Source: Desulfovibrio inopinatus DSM 10711 (GTDB lineage: Bacteria; Desulfobacterota; Desulfovibrionia; Desulfovibrionales; Desulfovibrionaceae). Taken from it: a stretch of 64,000 bases of DNA. Where the stretch lies: contig NZ_AUBP01000001.1 in assembly GCF_000429305.1 (NCBI RefSeq), forward strand, positions 372,001 through 436,000, written 5' to 3'. Each line of letters begins with the position of its first letter. Positions within the stretch are counted from its first letter, which is position 1. The notes under the pieces are model-generated. The model was given only the letters and a program-made list of their open reading frames with translations, had not been told where the DNA came from and made no database searches. Both the position numbers and the translations under genes were made by a program. This document shows positions 26,322-35,343 of the stretch, one piece after another.

Positions 26322-26879
26322 TTATGCTTCCAATGCATCCGCGTCGGATATGGCATGGACCAACCAGAGCGAGAGCGCGTCTATCGCCATGGTAATGGGG
26401 GCACTGACGTCGAGCAGTCTTCTCACCGCCTCCACAAAGAGGGGAACCCACCCGTTCATGTGTTCACAGACGAGCCACTTCTTCAAAATGCCTCCATCCG
26501 CATCCTCCTGTGCCAGGCTTTCAATGGCGATGTAGGCATCCAATTCAAAAGACAGATGATCGTCGGGTGTGGCGTTTGGATTGGGGACTGTCAGCCCGAG
26601 ACGACGATAGGCATTTCGCATCTCCATGGCCGGAGAACCCATAAGTGTCGGCTCATTCAAATATGCAGATGCGTAGGGGGGCGCAGGAACAGCCGCAGGA
26701 CCGACAAAGAGCCGATTGAACTCGTATTCGACATCAATCCAAAGTGTTGCCGGATCGAGTGGTATGGTGAACACGCGCGAAATGGAATCGGCTGCGGCAT
26801 GTATATCGTTCGCATTGATGGACGCGAAAAAATCTCGAAGTGCGGCAGCTCCTGTGATGAGTTGTGTTTTATTTAGCAT
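26322..26879 (-). CDS. TorD/DmsD-family maturation chaperone
   Basis: 185 residues. EYEFNRLFVGPAAVPAPPYAS and PDDHLSFELDAY are the conserved motifs of TorD-type chaperones, which bind the twin-arginine signal of the catalytic subunit and assist cofactor loading. GGAGG precedes the ATG. It is the first gene of the operon, 36 nt before the catalytic subunit. Confidence 0.92.
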   Translation of the reverse strand: MLNKTQLITGAAALRDFFASINANDIHAAADSISRVFTIPLDPATLWIDVEYEFNRLFVGPAAVPAPPYASAYLNEPTLMGSPAMEMRNAYRRLGLTVPNPNATPDDHLSFELDAYIAIESLAQEDADGGILKKWLVCEHMNGWVPLFVEAVRRLLDVSAPITMAIDALSLWLVHAISDADALEA

Positions 26880-26902
26880 AACTATCCTCCATTACAGAAA
26901 AA

Positions 26903-26924
26903 ACAGGATCGACACTGATCCTGT
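26903..26924 (-). terminator. Intrinsic terminator between the LuxR gene and torD
   Basis: On the minus strand ACAGGATC and GATCCTGT pair (8 bp, 6-nt loop) and are followed by TTTTTTC. It lies after the LuxR-type gene and only ~24 nt before torD, so it may terminate the regulator's transcript or act as an attenuator for the enzyme operon. Confidence 0.8.
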
Positions 26925-26991
26925 AGTATACTCGTCATGAAGGGTGACAGGCGGGAAAATGGGGATAGATTGGGTATGTTGAACTACCCAA

Positions 26992-28323
26992 TCAGGATGA
27001 CAGGCCGAGTGTTTTCAAATGTGCGTAGAGGCTCACGCCCTTCCCATGTAGGTTCAGTTTGCGGCGGATATTCTTTCGGTGCGTTTGCACGGTTTCCACG
27101 GAAATATTGAGGCTGGTCGCAATATCTTTGGAGGGATGGCCCGCTTGAATGAACTGACACACGCGGGTTTCCATATGAGTGAGTTTGAGGAGACCTGGGT
27201 CCGAAGCATCACTGCCTGGAGCCAATCGCCTTAGTTGGTCTTTGGCAACGGTGATATACCCTTTGCGAATACCACTGTCTTCTTCGTGTACAATGCGGTC
27301 GAGCGCTGGCAGCACCAGGTTGTTCACCTTGGACGAAATTTCATTCAGAATTTGTTCACGCTCTTTATCGATGCTTTGCAATACGTTCCGCAAGGTAATG
27401 TTCATCTCTTCAAGATGTTCTTTTTCCCGACGCAACGCTTCCGTTCTTTCCGATACGACTCGTTCCAAAGTTTCTCGTTGAATGGCGTGCGCTGTAATGT
27501 TGGTCAGCATGATCATGTATTCATTGCTGGCCATGCTAACACTCCCGATGGAATTGATTTGCATGCGATAGATGATATCGTTGTCGAAGGGGCTTATTTC
27601 ATGGAATATCCCGAGGGGGTAATACTTGAGCACATCCTTCATCGATTGCCCTTCCATGGCGAGAACCGTCCAGATGGTCATACCCTGCACATGTTCTTCG
27701 GCAATCACGGCTTTGACGGCTTCGTTGACATTCATCACCATGCCATTGTTCTCGACGACGAAAATAAGGTCGGAAGTGGCATTGAGAATGTTCTCGTATC
27801 GGCATTTTTCCAAGGTGAGAAGGCGATTGGCTTCATCGAGCTTGCGCGCGGTGACATCGGGAAGTGTCGTGGTCCAGTCTTGAACAAACAGGACTTCCAA
27901 AGCATCGCCGTAGAGTTTGATGTGTCGTCGTGCCAGGACTTTGTCTTCATACGATCCATCCATGCGCTCAATCACATCGATAAGGCTATGAATAAATGTT
28001 TTGAAGCATCCCAGATACATATCGGCGGTGACGCCGCGCATGCGATGCCGTCTTGCCGAGGCGATTTGCGGATGTCCCCATTGATCGTTGTGCTGAATGA
28101 GCCAGGAGAAGTCGGGGGGCATCATGCCTGTATCCCAATGTTGCCGCATGGGAGCGAGAAAATCGTTGAGTGCTTGCAAGCAATCCAGGCGTTTTGCGGT
28201 CGTATGTTCAAGGTATCCGGCTTGCGCCATGCGAAGAGACCAACGTTCAAGGAAAAAATGTTGTTCTTGCTCAAGAGATGTCACCATCTCCCAATATTGC
28301 TTGTGTTCGGGCGTGTTCTGCAT
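26992..28323 (-). CDS. PAS-LuxR regulator, probably of the reductase operon
   Basis: 443 residues. Residues ~1-170 are helical and may form a sensor; ~180-290 is a PAS domain (YENILNATSDLIFVVENNG, then NVNEAVKAVI). A coiled-coil of ~40 residues follows, and the C-terminus is a LuxR helix-turn-helix (METRVCQFIQAGHPSKDIAT, VETVQTHRKNIRRKL). No phosphoreceiver domain is present. Regulators with this build often sit beside DMSO-reductase-family operons. It is codirectional, immediately upstream of torD but separated by a terminator. Confidence 0.85.
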   Translation of the reverse strand: MQNTPEHKQYWEMVTSLEQEQHFFLERWSLRMAQAGYLEHTTAKRLDCLQALNDFLAPMRQHWDTGMMPPDFSWLIQHNDQWGHPQIASARRHRMRGVTADMYLGCFKTFIHSLIDVIERMDGSYEDKVLARRHIKLYGDALEVLFVQDWTTTLPDVTARKLDEANRLLTLEKCRYENILNATSDLIFVVENNGMVMNVNEAVKAVIAEEHVQGMTIWTVLAMEGQSMKDVLKYYPLGIFHEISPFDNDIIYRMQINSIGSVSMASNEYMIMLTNITAHAIQRETLERVVSERTEALRREKEHLEEMNITLRNVLQSIDKEREQILNEISSKVNNLVLPALDRIVHEEDSGIRKGYITVAKDQLRRLAPGSDASDPGLLKLTHMETRVCQFIQAGHPSKDIATSLNISVETVQTHRKNIRRKLNLHGKGVSLYAHLKTLGLSS

Positions 28324-28383
28324 GCGATGACCTCATCTGGAGCATTTTTCGATAGAGAAGGATCGATACCTCCGGCGGCCCCT

Positions 28384-28420
28384 CACTCACTTTTTATAAT
28401 GTTTCTAAGAAAAGTGAGTG
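28384..28420. promoter_or_regulatory. Perfect 11-bp inverted repeat around a TATAAT box
   Basis: CACTCACTTTT (28384-28394) and AAAAGTGAGTG (28410-28420) flank 15 bases that include TATAAT (28395-28400). It lies 61 bases upstream of the LuxR-type gene. It could be an operator occluding a promoter, or a hairpin. Autoregulation is plausible. Confidence 0.6.
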
Positions 28421-28646
28421 CGGGGAATCTTCAAAAACTTTTAATAGTTATACTGTAAATAGAGAGTAAAATGTTGTGTGTATTAAGATTGTATTGATTC
28501 AATATAAACGGAAAATATCCTCGCCGTATACCCAATGGATACCCATAAAACACAATAGGATGCTTGGAGGGGATTATCAAGGAGGATGGAGGTTCCAAAC
28601 GGGAACGGAATTGTGAAAGTCTTGTATAGAGTCAGATGTCTCTGCA
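28421..28646. other. Gap before the integrase relic
   Basis: AT-rich; includes GGAGG (28583-28587 region) and possible remains of the integrase N-terminus in broken frames. No supported gene and no tRNA fragment that would mark a left island edge. Confidence 0.4.
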
Positions 28647-29597
28647 AACTTCGGCAAGGGCGAAGAGGCCTGAAAGAAAGCTGAAGCATACGATCACGAC
28701 ATCAAGGCTCAGAAGTTAAGGAATGAAGAACTTCAAACAGGCAGTACGGACGATGTCGGAATCTACGCCGATGAACTTGCGGATCTTTGGTATCAAGATC
28801 GTAAGGCCGCAGGGTGTGGAGGCTGGTTGAAAGATTGGGCCAAGATTCTCAATAAGCATATCCTGCCTCAGATCAGCAACGTACCGGTAGACGAATTGAA
28901 ACAGGCGTCTCTCGTTAAGTTCATCAACCGCCAGTACAAAAATAATTCTCCAACCACTTGTAACCGATATCTCAGCTACTTGAAGATCATGTTCAACTGG
29001 GGTGTGAAGCACGAGTACCTTGCCAAAAATCCTCTCGGTAAATGGCAAAAGGCCAAAGAGTTTCCCAAGGAGTTGGTACTCAATGCGGAAGATCTTCAGA
29101 GAATCCATGACGCCGCCGTTCCTCACATCAAGTGGGCCATCGAAATCTGCATGAACCTCGGAGTAAGAACGGGTTTGAGCGAACTGTTGACCCTTGAATG
29201 GAAGCACGTGGACTGGGAGAACAAGTGTGTTCGGGTCTTCGCAACCAAAACCAAAACATGGCGCAGTGTTCCGGTCCGGCCTGAATTCCTGGAAAAGCTC
29301 CGTGAGATGAAGGCCAATTCGAATACCAACTTCCTTGTGGAATACAACGGGAAGCCAATCAAGAGTCTTCGTAAGGGATTCAGAACCGCTTGCCGTCGCG
29401 CCGGAATCAATGACGACATTATCAGCTACGACATTCGTCACCTGTTTTGCTCCAGCATGCTTTCACAGAGGGCATCTCCAAACGCAGTTTCCCGCCTCAT
29501 GGGGCATGCCAGTACAAAAATGACCTTGGACCGCTACGGCCATGTTATGCCAGGTGATGAAGAACGTGCTGTCGAGTTGTTGCCGGTGATTGAGTAG
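28647..29597 (+). pseudogene. Tyrosine integrase with a broken N-terminus
   Basis: The frame reads NFGKGEEA, a TGA at 28671-28673, then KKAEAYDHDIKAQKLRNEE and on without a break to 29597. No ATG or GTG occurs between that stop and the TTG at 28827, so the arm-binding and start region is lost. The catalytic domain is complete: Arg in NLGVRTGLSELL, then YDIRHLF, LMGHAS and the nucleophile Tyr in DRYGHV. NFGKG..KAEAYDHDIKAQK resembles the start of integrases in Desulfovibrio-type prophages. Perhaps still expressed from the TTG, but likely inactive. It points toward the tRNA-Ala attachment repeats downstream. Confidence 0.8.
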
Positions 29598-29666
29598 GAA
29601 GGCGAGAGTGTTGAATTTGGGGGCGTCAGAAATGGCGTCCCTTTTTTTCATTAGGCTGAGTACACA

Positions 29667-30233
29667 TCAATGCAGAATAAAGTCGTATCCATCGGGATAA
29701 GGTAAACGACTATGAACTTCTTTGATGAAAGAGTAATATTTTTGAACAAAAGAATAGAAGGCTCCTTGATCTCCAAGTTCTCTGTCTTTATAGGCGTGAA
29801 TTGCGTTTCTGTATTTTTGGACATCGCCGACAAAATTGGACCAATGCTTTTCAAAACGAGTTTCTTTATCCATTAAAACTTTCAAATATTCAAGACTAAC
29901 AATGTCAGGTAACTTTGGAAATCCATTTTTATCAGTTTCGATGCGTCCACTTTGTAGATAGTCATTTAGATAAACAGAGAAAAATAGTTTGAGAGTCCCT
30001 TCTACAAGTGCTCCAAGGTTTGCCCAAGCTAATATAAGCTCGCCTTCTGATAGAGATTCTCTTTCTAGCCAAATATGAAGAGCTTTAGACAAAGAGACTT
30101 GTCTGTCCAAGCGGGACTTGGACATCAAGGAGGCGGCATTCGAAGGAGCCCAGCCATTTGCATTGCTCCAAAACTTCTGAAGCATCACATTAGCGTGAAT
30201 AATATTGTCGATGGTTTTCTTAGTCTGTTCCAT
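29667..30233 (-). CDS. Helical hypothetical protein, HEPN-like
   Basis: 188 residues, unrecognised. The chain is helical and rich in aromatic residues. KYRNAIHAYKDR near residue 142 resembles the R-polar-x-x-H motif of HEPN ribonuclease domains, although the spacing is one residue shorter than the usual Rx4-6H, so activity is doubtful. It lies between the integrase relic and attachment copy B, on the opposite strand, with lower GC than the flanking chromosome. Probably island cargo. Confidence 0.6.
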   Translation of the reverse strand: MEQTKKTIDNIIHANVMLQKFWSNANGWAPSNAASLMSKSRLDRQVSLSKALHIWLERESLSEGELILAWANLGALVEGTLKLFFSVYLNDYLQSGRIETDKNGFPKLPDIVSLEYLKVLMDKETRFEKHWSNFVGDVQKYRNAIHAYKDRELGDQGAFYSFVQKYYSFIKEVHSRLPYPDGYDFILH

Positions 30234-30291
30234 ATCTCATAATTACCTCAAAAGGATACCTATGCCTGTAATACTAAATCAGTCAAGTACC

Positions 30292-30429
30292 ATGTTCACA
30301 CCCGGTTCACCGGTAGGTTCACCGCAAAAGAAAAGGCCTGGTTATCTTGAAGGATAACCAGGCCAATGTATTGGAAATTTTCTGGTGGAGCTGGAGGGAA
30401 TTGAACCCACGGCCTCTTGAATGCCATTC
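30292..30429. repeat. 138-bp direct repeat with tRNA-Ala 3' half (copy B)
   Basis: Matches 33602-33739 with only a few substitutions. Contents in order: tandem GGTTCACCG (30304-30312 and 30316-30324), the tRNA terminator hairpin (30335-30346 with 30353-30364), and the tRNA-Ala 3' half (30383-30429) up to the anticodon loop, after which the sequences diverge. It has the form of an attachment site made by integration into the tRNA gene. Confidence 0.9.
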
Positions 30430-30668
30430 CTGGCGAAGGTCCAGGAAATGTTGATTTTATTGTTTTTTTTGCAGTACCTGTGAACACTCTTGTCGGAATT
30501 CTAGAGGAATCTTTGGGAATCCTGGTTCACCGACGGTTCACCGGGAATTTGATGATTGCTGTATTTATATTCACATCTCTTAGATTCATCTCAATTGTGC
30601 GATGTTGGTTGTTTACGAGGCTTGGCGTCGAAGAGATAGTGGCTTAATTTGGGGGGGAAGCGCACACT

Positions 30669-30684
30669 ACTCTGTAGCAGATCA
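30669..30684 (+). repeat. Short repeat copy 3
   Basis: ACTCTGTAGCAGATCA, matching the repeats at 10807 and 16069 except for one missing G. It lies just upstream of the STAND-TPR gene, in the same position after tRNA fragment B as copy 2 is after fragment A. Confidence 0.6.
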
Positions 30685-30780
30685 CTTTGGACAAATCATC
30701 AATTGACAATCGTTTGTCCTGTAAGGGATTATCATGCAATAATGGCTTACAATTATTGTCAGAAAAGGAGTGGAAGGACT

Positions 30781-33576
30781 ATGCCTGAATATATCAAAAT
30801 GCGGATTATCAAAAACCTAATAGATGAGATCCGATGCCTTAGTGCTACTGATTTGGAACTGGTTGGTCACAAAGTTGTTTCCATGATTGAATCTAAAAGG
30901 TTGATCCATCACGGTATAAATAAGGACTATAAACCTGTTGGCCACACGGTTGATAGTTTTTCTCCTGATTCTACCATTGTTGCTGAGTATAGCACTGAAA
31001 AAACGTATTTTGAATCCAGTGGGCCAAAGAAAAATCCATCATATGAAAAGATTGAGAAAGATCTTACTCATGCCTTGGCTCACAATAAGCCTAATGGGCC
31101 AAGTTCAATATATTTGATTAGTAACCAGGAAGAACCTCCCTCGTTCCGTGACAAGTTCGACTCAACTCCTCTTGCCAAATCAGTAAAAGGAAAGGTCGTA
31201 TTCTTTGACGCACATGAATTGGCAAAGATAATTTATGAGCAGTCAATTCTAAACTCTTCCTGTGCCAGCTTTTATACTCAGTTTCTGCCAAACTACTTAC
31301 ATGATCTAAATAACTACGAATACTATGGTAAGATTCCAAGCCAATGTGAACACTATGTTCCTTCTGTGAACATTTTAAAATCACTAAAAACTCATTATCA
31401 TAATGGTCATAAAATTTGTGTACTCCATGGTTTAAGCGGCGCAGGTAAAACCCAAGCAGCAATTGAATATGTTCATCATGAAGAAACAAATTTTGACAAC
31501 TATATTTGGATAGCTGGTGAAGATTGGAAGAAAGACACTCCTTTAAGTGCTGTGAAGCGATCCCGGGGAGGCACACCTGTTAATGTTGCAGGTATCTTTA
31601 ATGCTGGAAAAACGATCCTCGTAATTGATAGTATTGAACGAAAATTGGAGCTGGCAATGTTCAATGAACTAGCCGATGGTTTTACAAAAGGTGGGGTTGT
31701 TCTTGCGACATCACAGCTGTCAACTCCATCGAAAGATTTCTATTTGCCGATCCCTTCATTGTCTAAAAGTGTCGCGTTTGAAATTCTTGGAGAAGATCCA
31801 GATACAGCCTCTGATGTATGTAAAAAATTCGTTTCAGCTTGTCTTTCTTCACCACTCATTCTTGCCACAGCAAGGAACATATTGAGTGAACAAGGGATCA
31901 AAGGAGATGTTTTTTATAAAGAGGTCTTGGATGAACCGGAAGATGTACGTGGTGATGATGGTGGGTCTATCATACGAAAAATTATTTCAAAACTTAACCA
32001 GAGGGAACATAAAGCTCTTTCAGATATTGCCAATTCAGGGTTAGGAACTCACGATTTAGACTTTTTAAGAAATTTCATTGGAATCAATGCGTGTTCTAAT
32101 CTCCAACGATTATCAATTGTGCTACCTGCGAACACTCCAGGAGTAGTGAAGGTCCATGATCTTGTGTGTTTGGCTATGCAGGATGACGTAAACGCATCAG
32201 TGTTAGCTGAGGCTATTGAAAAATATGTCGAGGAACATGAAGGGGAGATGGAGTTTGGGGTCCTTAGACAAATTCATCTTGCAAAAAAACAGATACATGA
32301 AGAGAATTTACGTCGCGGAGAACGGCAGCCGGATTGGTTGACATATGCCCTTTTGCAGATTGAACGGGAAGAAGATCAGACGATTTATAAACAGATTTAT
32401 ACTAATGAGGTTACACCAGATATGGGGCTAGCTTCGATGGTGAGCATAATCGATTCAAAAGAAATATATTCATACTCTATTGAGAACCTTGAAGAACAGC
32501 GAGAGTATTATCAGGCCTGTGCTCAAAAATATGGGACTTGTTTTGCTGCTACGAAAGACGAGCAAGTAAAAGCAGAGCTGTTACACCATCGAGGGAAAGC
32601 TCTTAGGCGGTGTGGTCAATATGAAGAAGCTCTTAAATGCTTCAATCAACTTTTTGAGATTAAGCCCAATTGGCATGCAACATATGGTCAGATAGCGCAC
32701 CTTGGTTCTCTGTCTAGGGTTACCAGAGCAATTAAAGCAGAAGGAGAAAAGGCTTTGGGAGAGCTGATGGAGAGAGTTTTAAGAGACCCTCTAGCTGTAC
32801 CGCTACGAGTATCTCTTGCAGCGATTTCAAGACTCAGATCATATAAGAATATCGCAGACTCTATTAAAGAAAATTCTGCAAAGGTTCAAATTCTGTCTGA
32901 TATTATTGCCATGTCTGCGCTAGATGGATTTGATCAGTTTTATGAGTCTTTTGTGGCGTTTACGTCTCTCTTTAGGTATAATCATGGCAAGCGCTGTGTA
33001 GATCTTGCCGAAGCTCTTCCTGAAATGCTGGCTATGCCGCCAAGTCTAGTTGACAAAAGGCAATGGGTTAATGCCTGTGATGCATTAGCCAATATGGCTA
33101 TTACTGCTGACAAGGAGGGTAAACAAAGCCTTTCAAGTGAGTTTATCCGAGCTAGTTGCGCTTTTGCAGATGCTATATCAGAAAAAACGGTTTTAACGGC
33201 ATTTAATGCTCGGGCCGTAGCCAAGGCGTATAATCAGGCTGATAAACCAAAGAGTGCTCTTGCTGCAATTGAAAAAGTGCCAGATGGTGGAGCAGATCAT
33301 TGGTTATTATATGTAAAGTCGAAAACTCTTTCAACTCTCGAAAAGCACGAAGAAGCTTTGCAAAGTGCAGTAAAAGCACTTAACTTGGCCGTTGAGGATC
33401 TAAAAGGCAAAGAGTGGATTTCAATTTATCATGAACGCCTAAGCTCATGTCGTGAGGCGTTGGGAGATATTCCTGCTGCATTGAATGAATGTTCATTGGC
33501 GATAGATAATTGTAATAATGATAAGTATAAAGAGACTCTTAAAGAGCGCTTAGAGATGATGAAGCCCTCGTCGTAA
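30781..33576 (+). CDS. Avs-like STAND protein: nuclease-like head, NTPase, TPR tail
   Basis: 931 residues. Residues ~45-160 look like a degenerate restriction-endonuclease fold (VDSFSPDSTIVAEYST with Asp58, Asp63 and Glu69). The NTPase has Walker A GLSGAGKT (217-224) and Walker B KTILVIDS (~277-284). The C-terminal third has TPR-like repeats (HRGKALRRCGQYEEALKCFN; LSTLEKHEEALQSAVKAL; REALGDIPAALNECSLAI). Head, STAND and TPR is the plan of Avs-type sensors, which recognise phage proteins with the tail and then activate the head. I chose ATG at 30781, with AAGGAG about 12 nt and GGAAGGA 5 nt upstream, over a TTG at 30649. GC is clearly lower than the flanks. Sole gene of a 3.3-kb unit between 138-bp repeats. 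Confidence 0.85.
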   Translation: MPEYIKMRIIKNLIDEIRCLSATDLELVGHKVVSMIESKRLIHHGINKDYKPVGHTVDSFSPDSTIVAEYSTEKTYFESSGPKKNPSYEKIEKDLTHALAHNKPNGPSSIYLISNQEEPPSFRDKFDSTPLAKSVKGKVVFFDAHELAKIIYEQSILNSSCASFYTQFLPNYLHDLNNYEYYGKIPSQCEHYVPSVNILKSLKTHYHNGHKICVLHGLSGAGKTQAAIEYVHHEETNFDNYIWIAGEDWKKDTPLSAVKRSRGGTPVNVAGIFNAGKTILVIDSIERKLELAMFNELADGFTKGGVVLATSQLSTPSKDFYLPIPSLSKSVAFEILGEDPDTASDVCKKFVSACLSSPLILATARNILSEQGIKGDVFYKEVLDEPEDVRGDDGGSIIRKIISKLNQREHKALSDIANSGLGTHDLDFLRNFIGINACSNLQRLSIVLPANTPGVVKVHDLVCLAMQDDVNASVLAEAIEKYVEEHEGEMEFGVLRQIHLAKKQIHEENLRRGERQPDWLTYALLQIEREEDQTIYKQIYTNEVTPDMGLASMVSIIDSKEIYSYSIENLEEQREYYQACAQKYGTCFAATKDEQVKAELLHHRGKALRRCGQYEEALKCFNQLFEIKPNWHATYGQIAHLGSLSRVTRAIKAEGEKALGELMERVLRDPLAVPLRVSLAAISRLRSYKNIADSIKENSAKVQILSDIIAMSALDGFDQFYESFVAFTSLFRYNHGKRCVDLAEALPEMLAMPPSLVDKRQWVNACDALANMAITADKEGKQSLSSEFIRASCAFADAISEKTVLTAFNARAVAKAYNQADKPKSALAAIEKVPDGGADHWLLYVKSKTLSTLEKHEEALQSAVKALNLAVEDLKGKEWISIYHERLSSCREALGDIPAALNECSLAIDNCNNDKYKETLKERLEMMKPSS

Positions 33577-33601
33577 ATTAAAAATGCTTCTCGGCGGAAA
33601 G

Positions 33602-33768
<167 letters not shown>

Positions 33769-33779
33769 GTGAGGAGAGA

Positions 33780-33808
33780 TAGCTACGCTTCCGGTCGGGA
33801 CTTGTCAA
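33780..33808 (-). promoter_or_regulatory. Promoter of tRNA-Ala
   Basis: Minus strand: TTGACA (33803-33808), 17-nt spacer, TAGCTA (33780-33785), 11 nt before the tRNA. A GC-rich stretch follows the -10 only weakly. Confidence 0.75.
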
Positions 33809-33908
33809 CGAAAAAATGTCGACGGCGAATTTTTTTATGCGCGTGACGGTTATGCCTTCATGGGTTTTGTTCATTTTGAAAATATTGTACATTGCCTCCA
33901 CCAAATCC

Positions 33909-33935
33909 TTCTCACCAGAGAACGTTTGGTGAGAA
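33909..33935. promoter_or_regulatory. 9-bp inverted repeat before the heme-oxygenase-like gene
   Basis: TTCTCACCA (33909-33917) and TGGTGAGAA (33927-33935) with a 9-nt spacer, ending 18 bases before the start codon. A candidate operator for the downstream gene; the regulator is unknown. Confidence 0.55.
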
Positions 33936-33953
33936 TAAGTAAGGAATTGTTGC

Positions 33954-35285
33954 ATGACCGTTCATCCCCCATTGAGCGATCAGCTTCGAAGTGCGCTTGT
34001 ACCCTTGCATGCACAGCTTCAGGCTGTTCCGTATTGTATGGCCCTTGTCGAGAGACGTGCCCCGTTATCGGTGTATATTACACATCTACGGGTCTGGGCT
34101 ATGGTTTTTGCTGTGGTAGAGTCCGGATTAGATCGTGCCGACAACCCTTTGCTCGCCGATATTTGGTTTGATGAAATGCGGCGATTGCCGTTGCTTTTCA
34201 CCGATATTGATTATTTCCGTGATGTACCTCCTCGTTTGCCCCTTACGCCTGATCCCGTGCGTGTCATGACTTTGGCTCTGAACCTGGTATCGAACTTGCG
34301 TAAAGATGCCATGACACAGCCCGTGTCACTCCTCGGGGTTTTGTACGTTTTGGAAGGGGTCGCGTTAGGTGCGAAAAACATTGGTCTCGCCTTAACGAGT
34401 GGTTTCGGTTTGACCCCACAAACGGGAATGGCCTACTTCGCCGCACTCAAGGACGACGGAGCCTTGCGTTTTGAAAATTTTAAACGACGTCTGGATGCGG
34501 CGCCTCTTTCTTCGCGGGATCGAGAGTTGGTTGTACAAGCCGCAATGGATTTTATTGGCGAATGTATTGATATTTTTTCTTTACTTATCGAACCGGAATC
34601 TGAAGGCACAGGCCAAGCAATTCGTTATCTTGCCGTTTCATTGAACCCCGAAGCCGGGAATCATCCTATTTGTCAGGACGAACAGGAAATTACTGCGGTT
34701 ATGCAGGCAAGTGTACGCTGCCTTGTCGATTATCCATACCTTATTTATCGGTTTGGTACCCGCGGAAGACGATTTCTCGACAGCGATGGCGCGTGGCTGG
34801 TTCATCTGACAAATCTTGAGACGAAGGAAATGCTGTCTCAGGTGCTGTGCTTTGGACAATCTCTGACCAGTCGCGGTATTCCACAACTTCTTCTGGAACA
34901 TCATTTGCGCATGCTCCATCGGGAGTTACGTCGCGTGCTTCCTGAAAATCAAGAACGATACGAAAAGCTCATCTTTTGTGCCGATCATATGAGACGTCAT
35001 CGACGAGAGCTGCTTTCCGAGGACGTCATTGACGCGTTGACGAGTGATTTTTGCAATCAGACCGGGTTGTACGGCAACTTTGCTGCCAAAGAAGCAGCGG
35101 AACTGATTATTGCGGGTGTTCTCGATGAAGCGCAAGGTCTTGAGAACGCCACAGACAGCCTCATGCCATGGTTGGCTGATCCCATGCGACGACCGGCTCC
35201 GTGGATAAAAACCGTACGTATCACCATGGACCGGGCGAACCGGGCCATTGTCGCGAAAAAAGCCCGGCACGAACATATAGCATGA
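33954..35285 (+). CDS. Heme-oxygenase-like protein with unknown helical C-terminal domain
   Basis: 443 residues. Residues ~8-200 resemble heme oxygenases: SALVPLHAQLQAVPYCMALVE aligns with the opening in which the His is the proximal heme ligand, and the pattern continues VYITHLRVWAMVFAVVE; LLGVLYVLEGVALGAKNIG matches the segment over the heme. The C-terminal ~230 residues (DYPYLIYRFGTRGRRFL, then long helices with many Arg and His) are not recognised. AAGGA lies 8 nt upstream. Bacterial heme oxygenases give biliverdin, CO and iron; in an anaerobe the fold may instead bind heme as a sensor. Stand-alone gene. Confidence 0.7.
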   Translation: MTVHPPLSDQLRSALVPLHAQLQAVPYCMALVERRAPLSVYITHLRVWAMVFAVVESGLDRADNPLLADIWFDEMRRLPLLFTDIDYFRDVPPRLPLTPDPVRVMTLALNLVSNLRKDAMTQPVSLLGVLYVLEGVALGAKNIGLALTSGFGLTPQTGMAYFAALKDDGALRFENFKRRLDAAPLSSRDRELVVQAAMDFIGECIDIFSLLIEPESEGTGQAIRYLAVSLNPEAGNHPICQDEQEITAVMQASVRCLVDYPYLIYRFGTRGRRFLDSDGAWLVHLTNLETKEMLSQVLCFGQSLTSRGIPQLLLEHHLRMLHRELRRVLPENQERYEKLIFCADHMRRHRRELLSEDVIDALTSDFCNQTGLYGNFAAKEAAELIIAGVLDEAQGLENATDSLMPWLADPMRRPAPWIKTVRITMDRANRAIVAKKARHEHIA

Positions 35286-35343
35286 TGTGCTCTGGCCATT
35301 TTCGTAACGACCACGTCTTCCTCATTGCAGAGTGAACGTTTCT

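Larger units (their letters stand above)
30234..30780. other. Attachment-site region B and leader of the STAND gene
   Basis: No gene in this 547-nt stretch. It holds the 138-bp repeat (30292-30429), a second GGTTCACCG pair (30524-30532 and 30535-30543), the short direct repeat at 30669-30684 and the upstream region of the STAND-TPR gene. Confidence 0.6.

Noticed and set aside
27235-28458. 407-residue plus-strand frame
   Set aside because: Antisense to the PAS-LuxR gene and without motifs.
29604-29652. Terminator after the integrase relic
   Set aside because: A T-run follows GGCGTCCC, but the two GGCGTC copies are direct, not inverted, so no proper stem forms.
30649-30780. Longer N-terminus of the STAND-TPR protein from a TTG
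   Set aside because: It would translate the repeat region, and the ATG at 30781 has a strong ribosome site.
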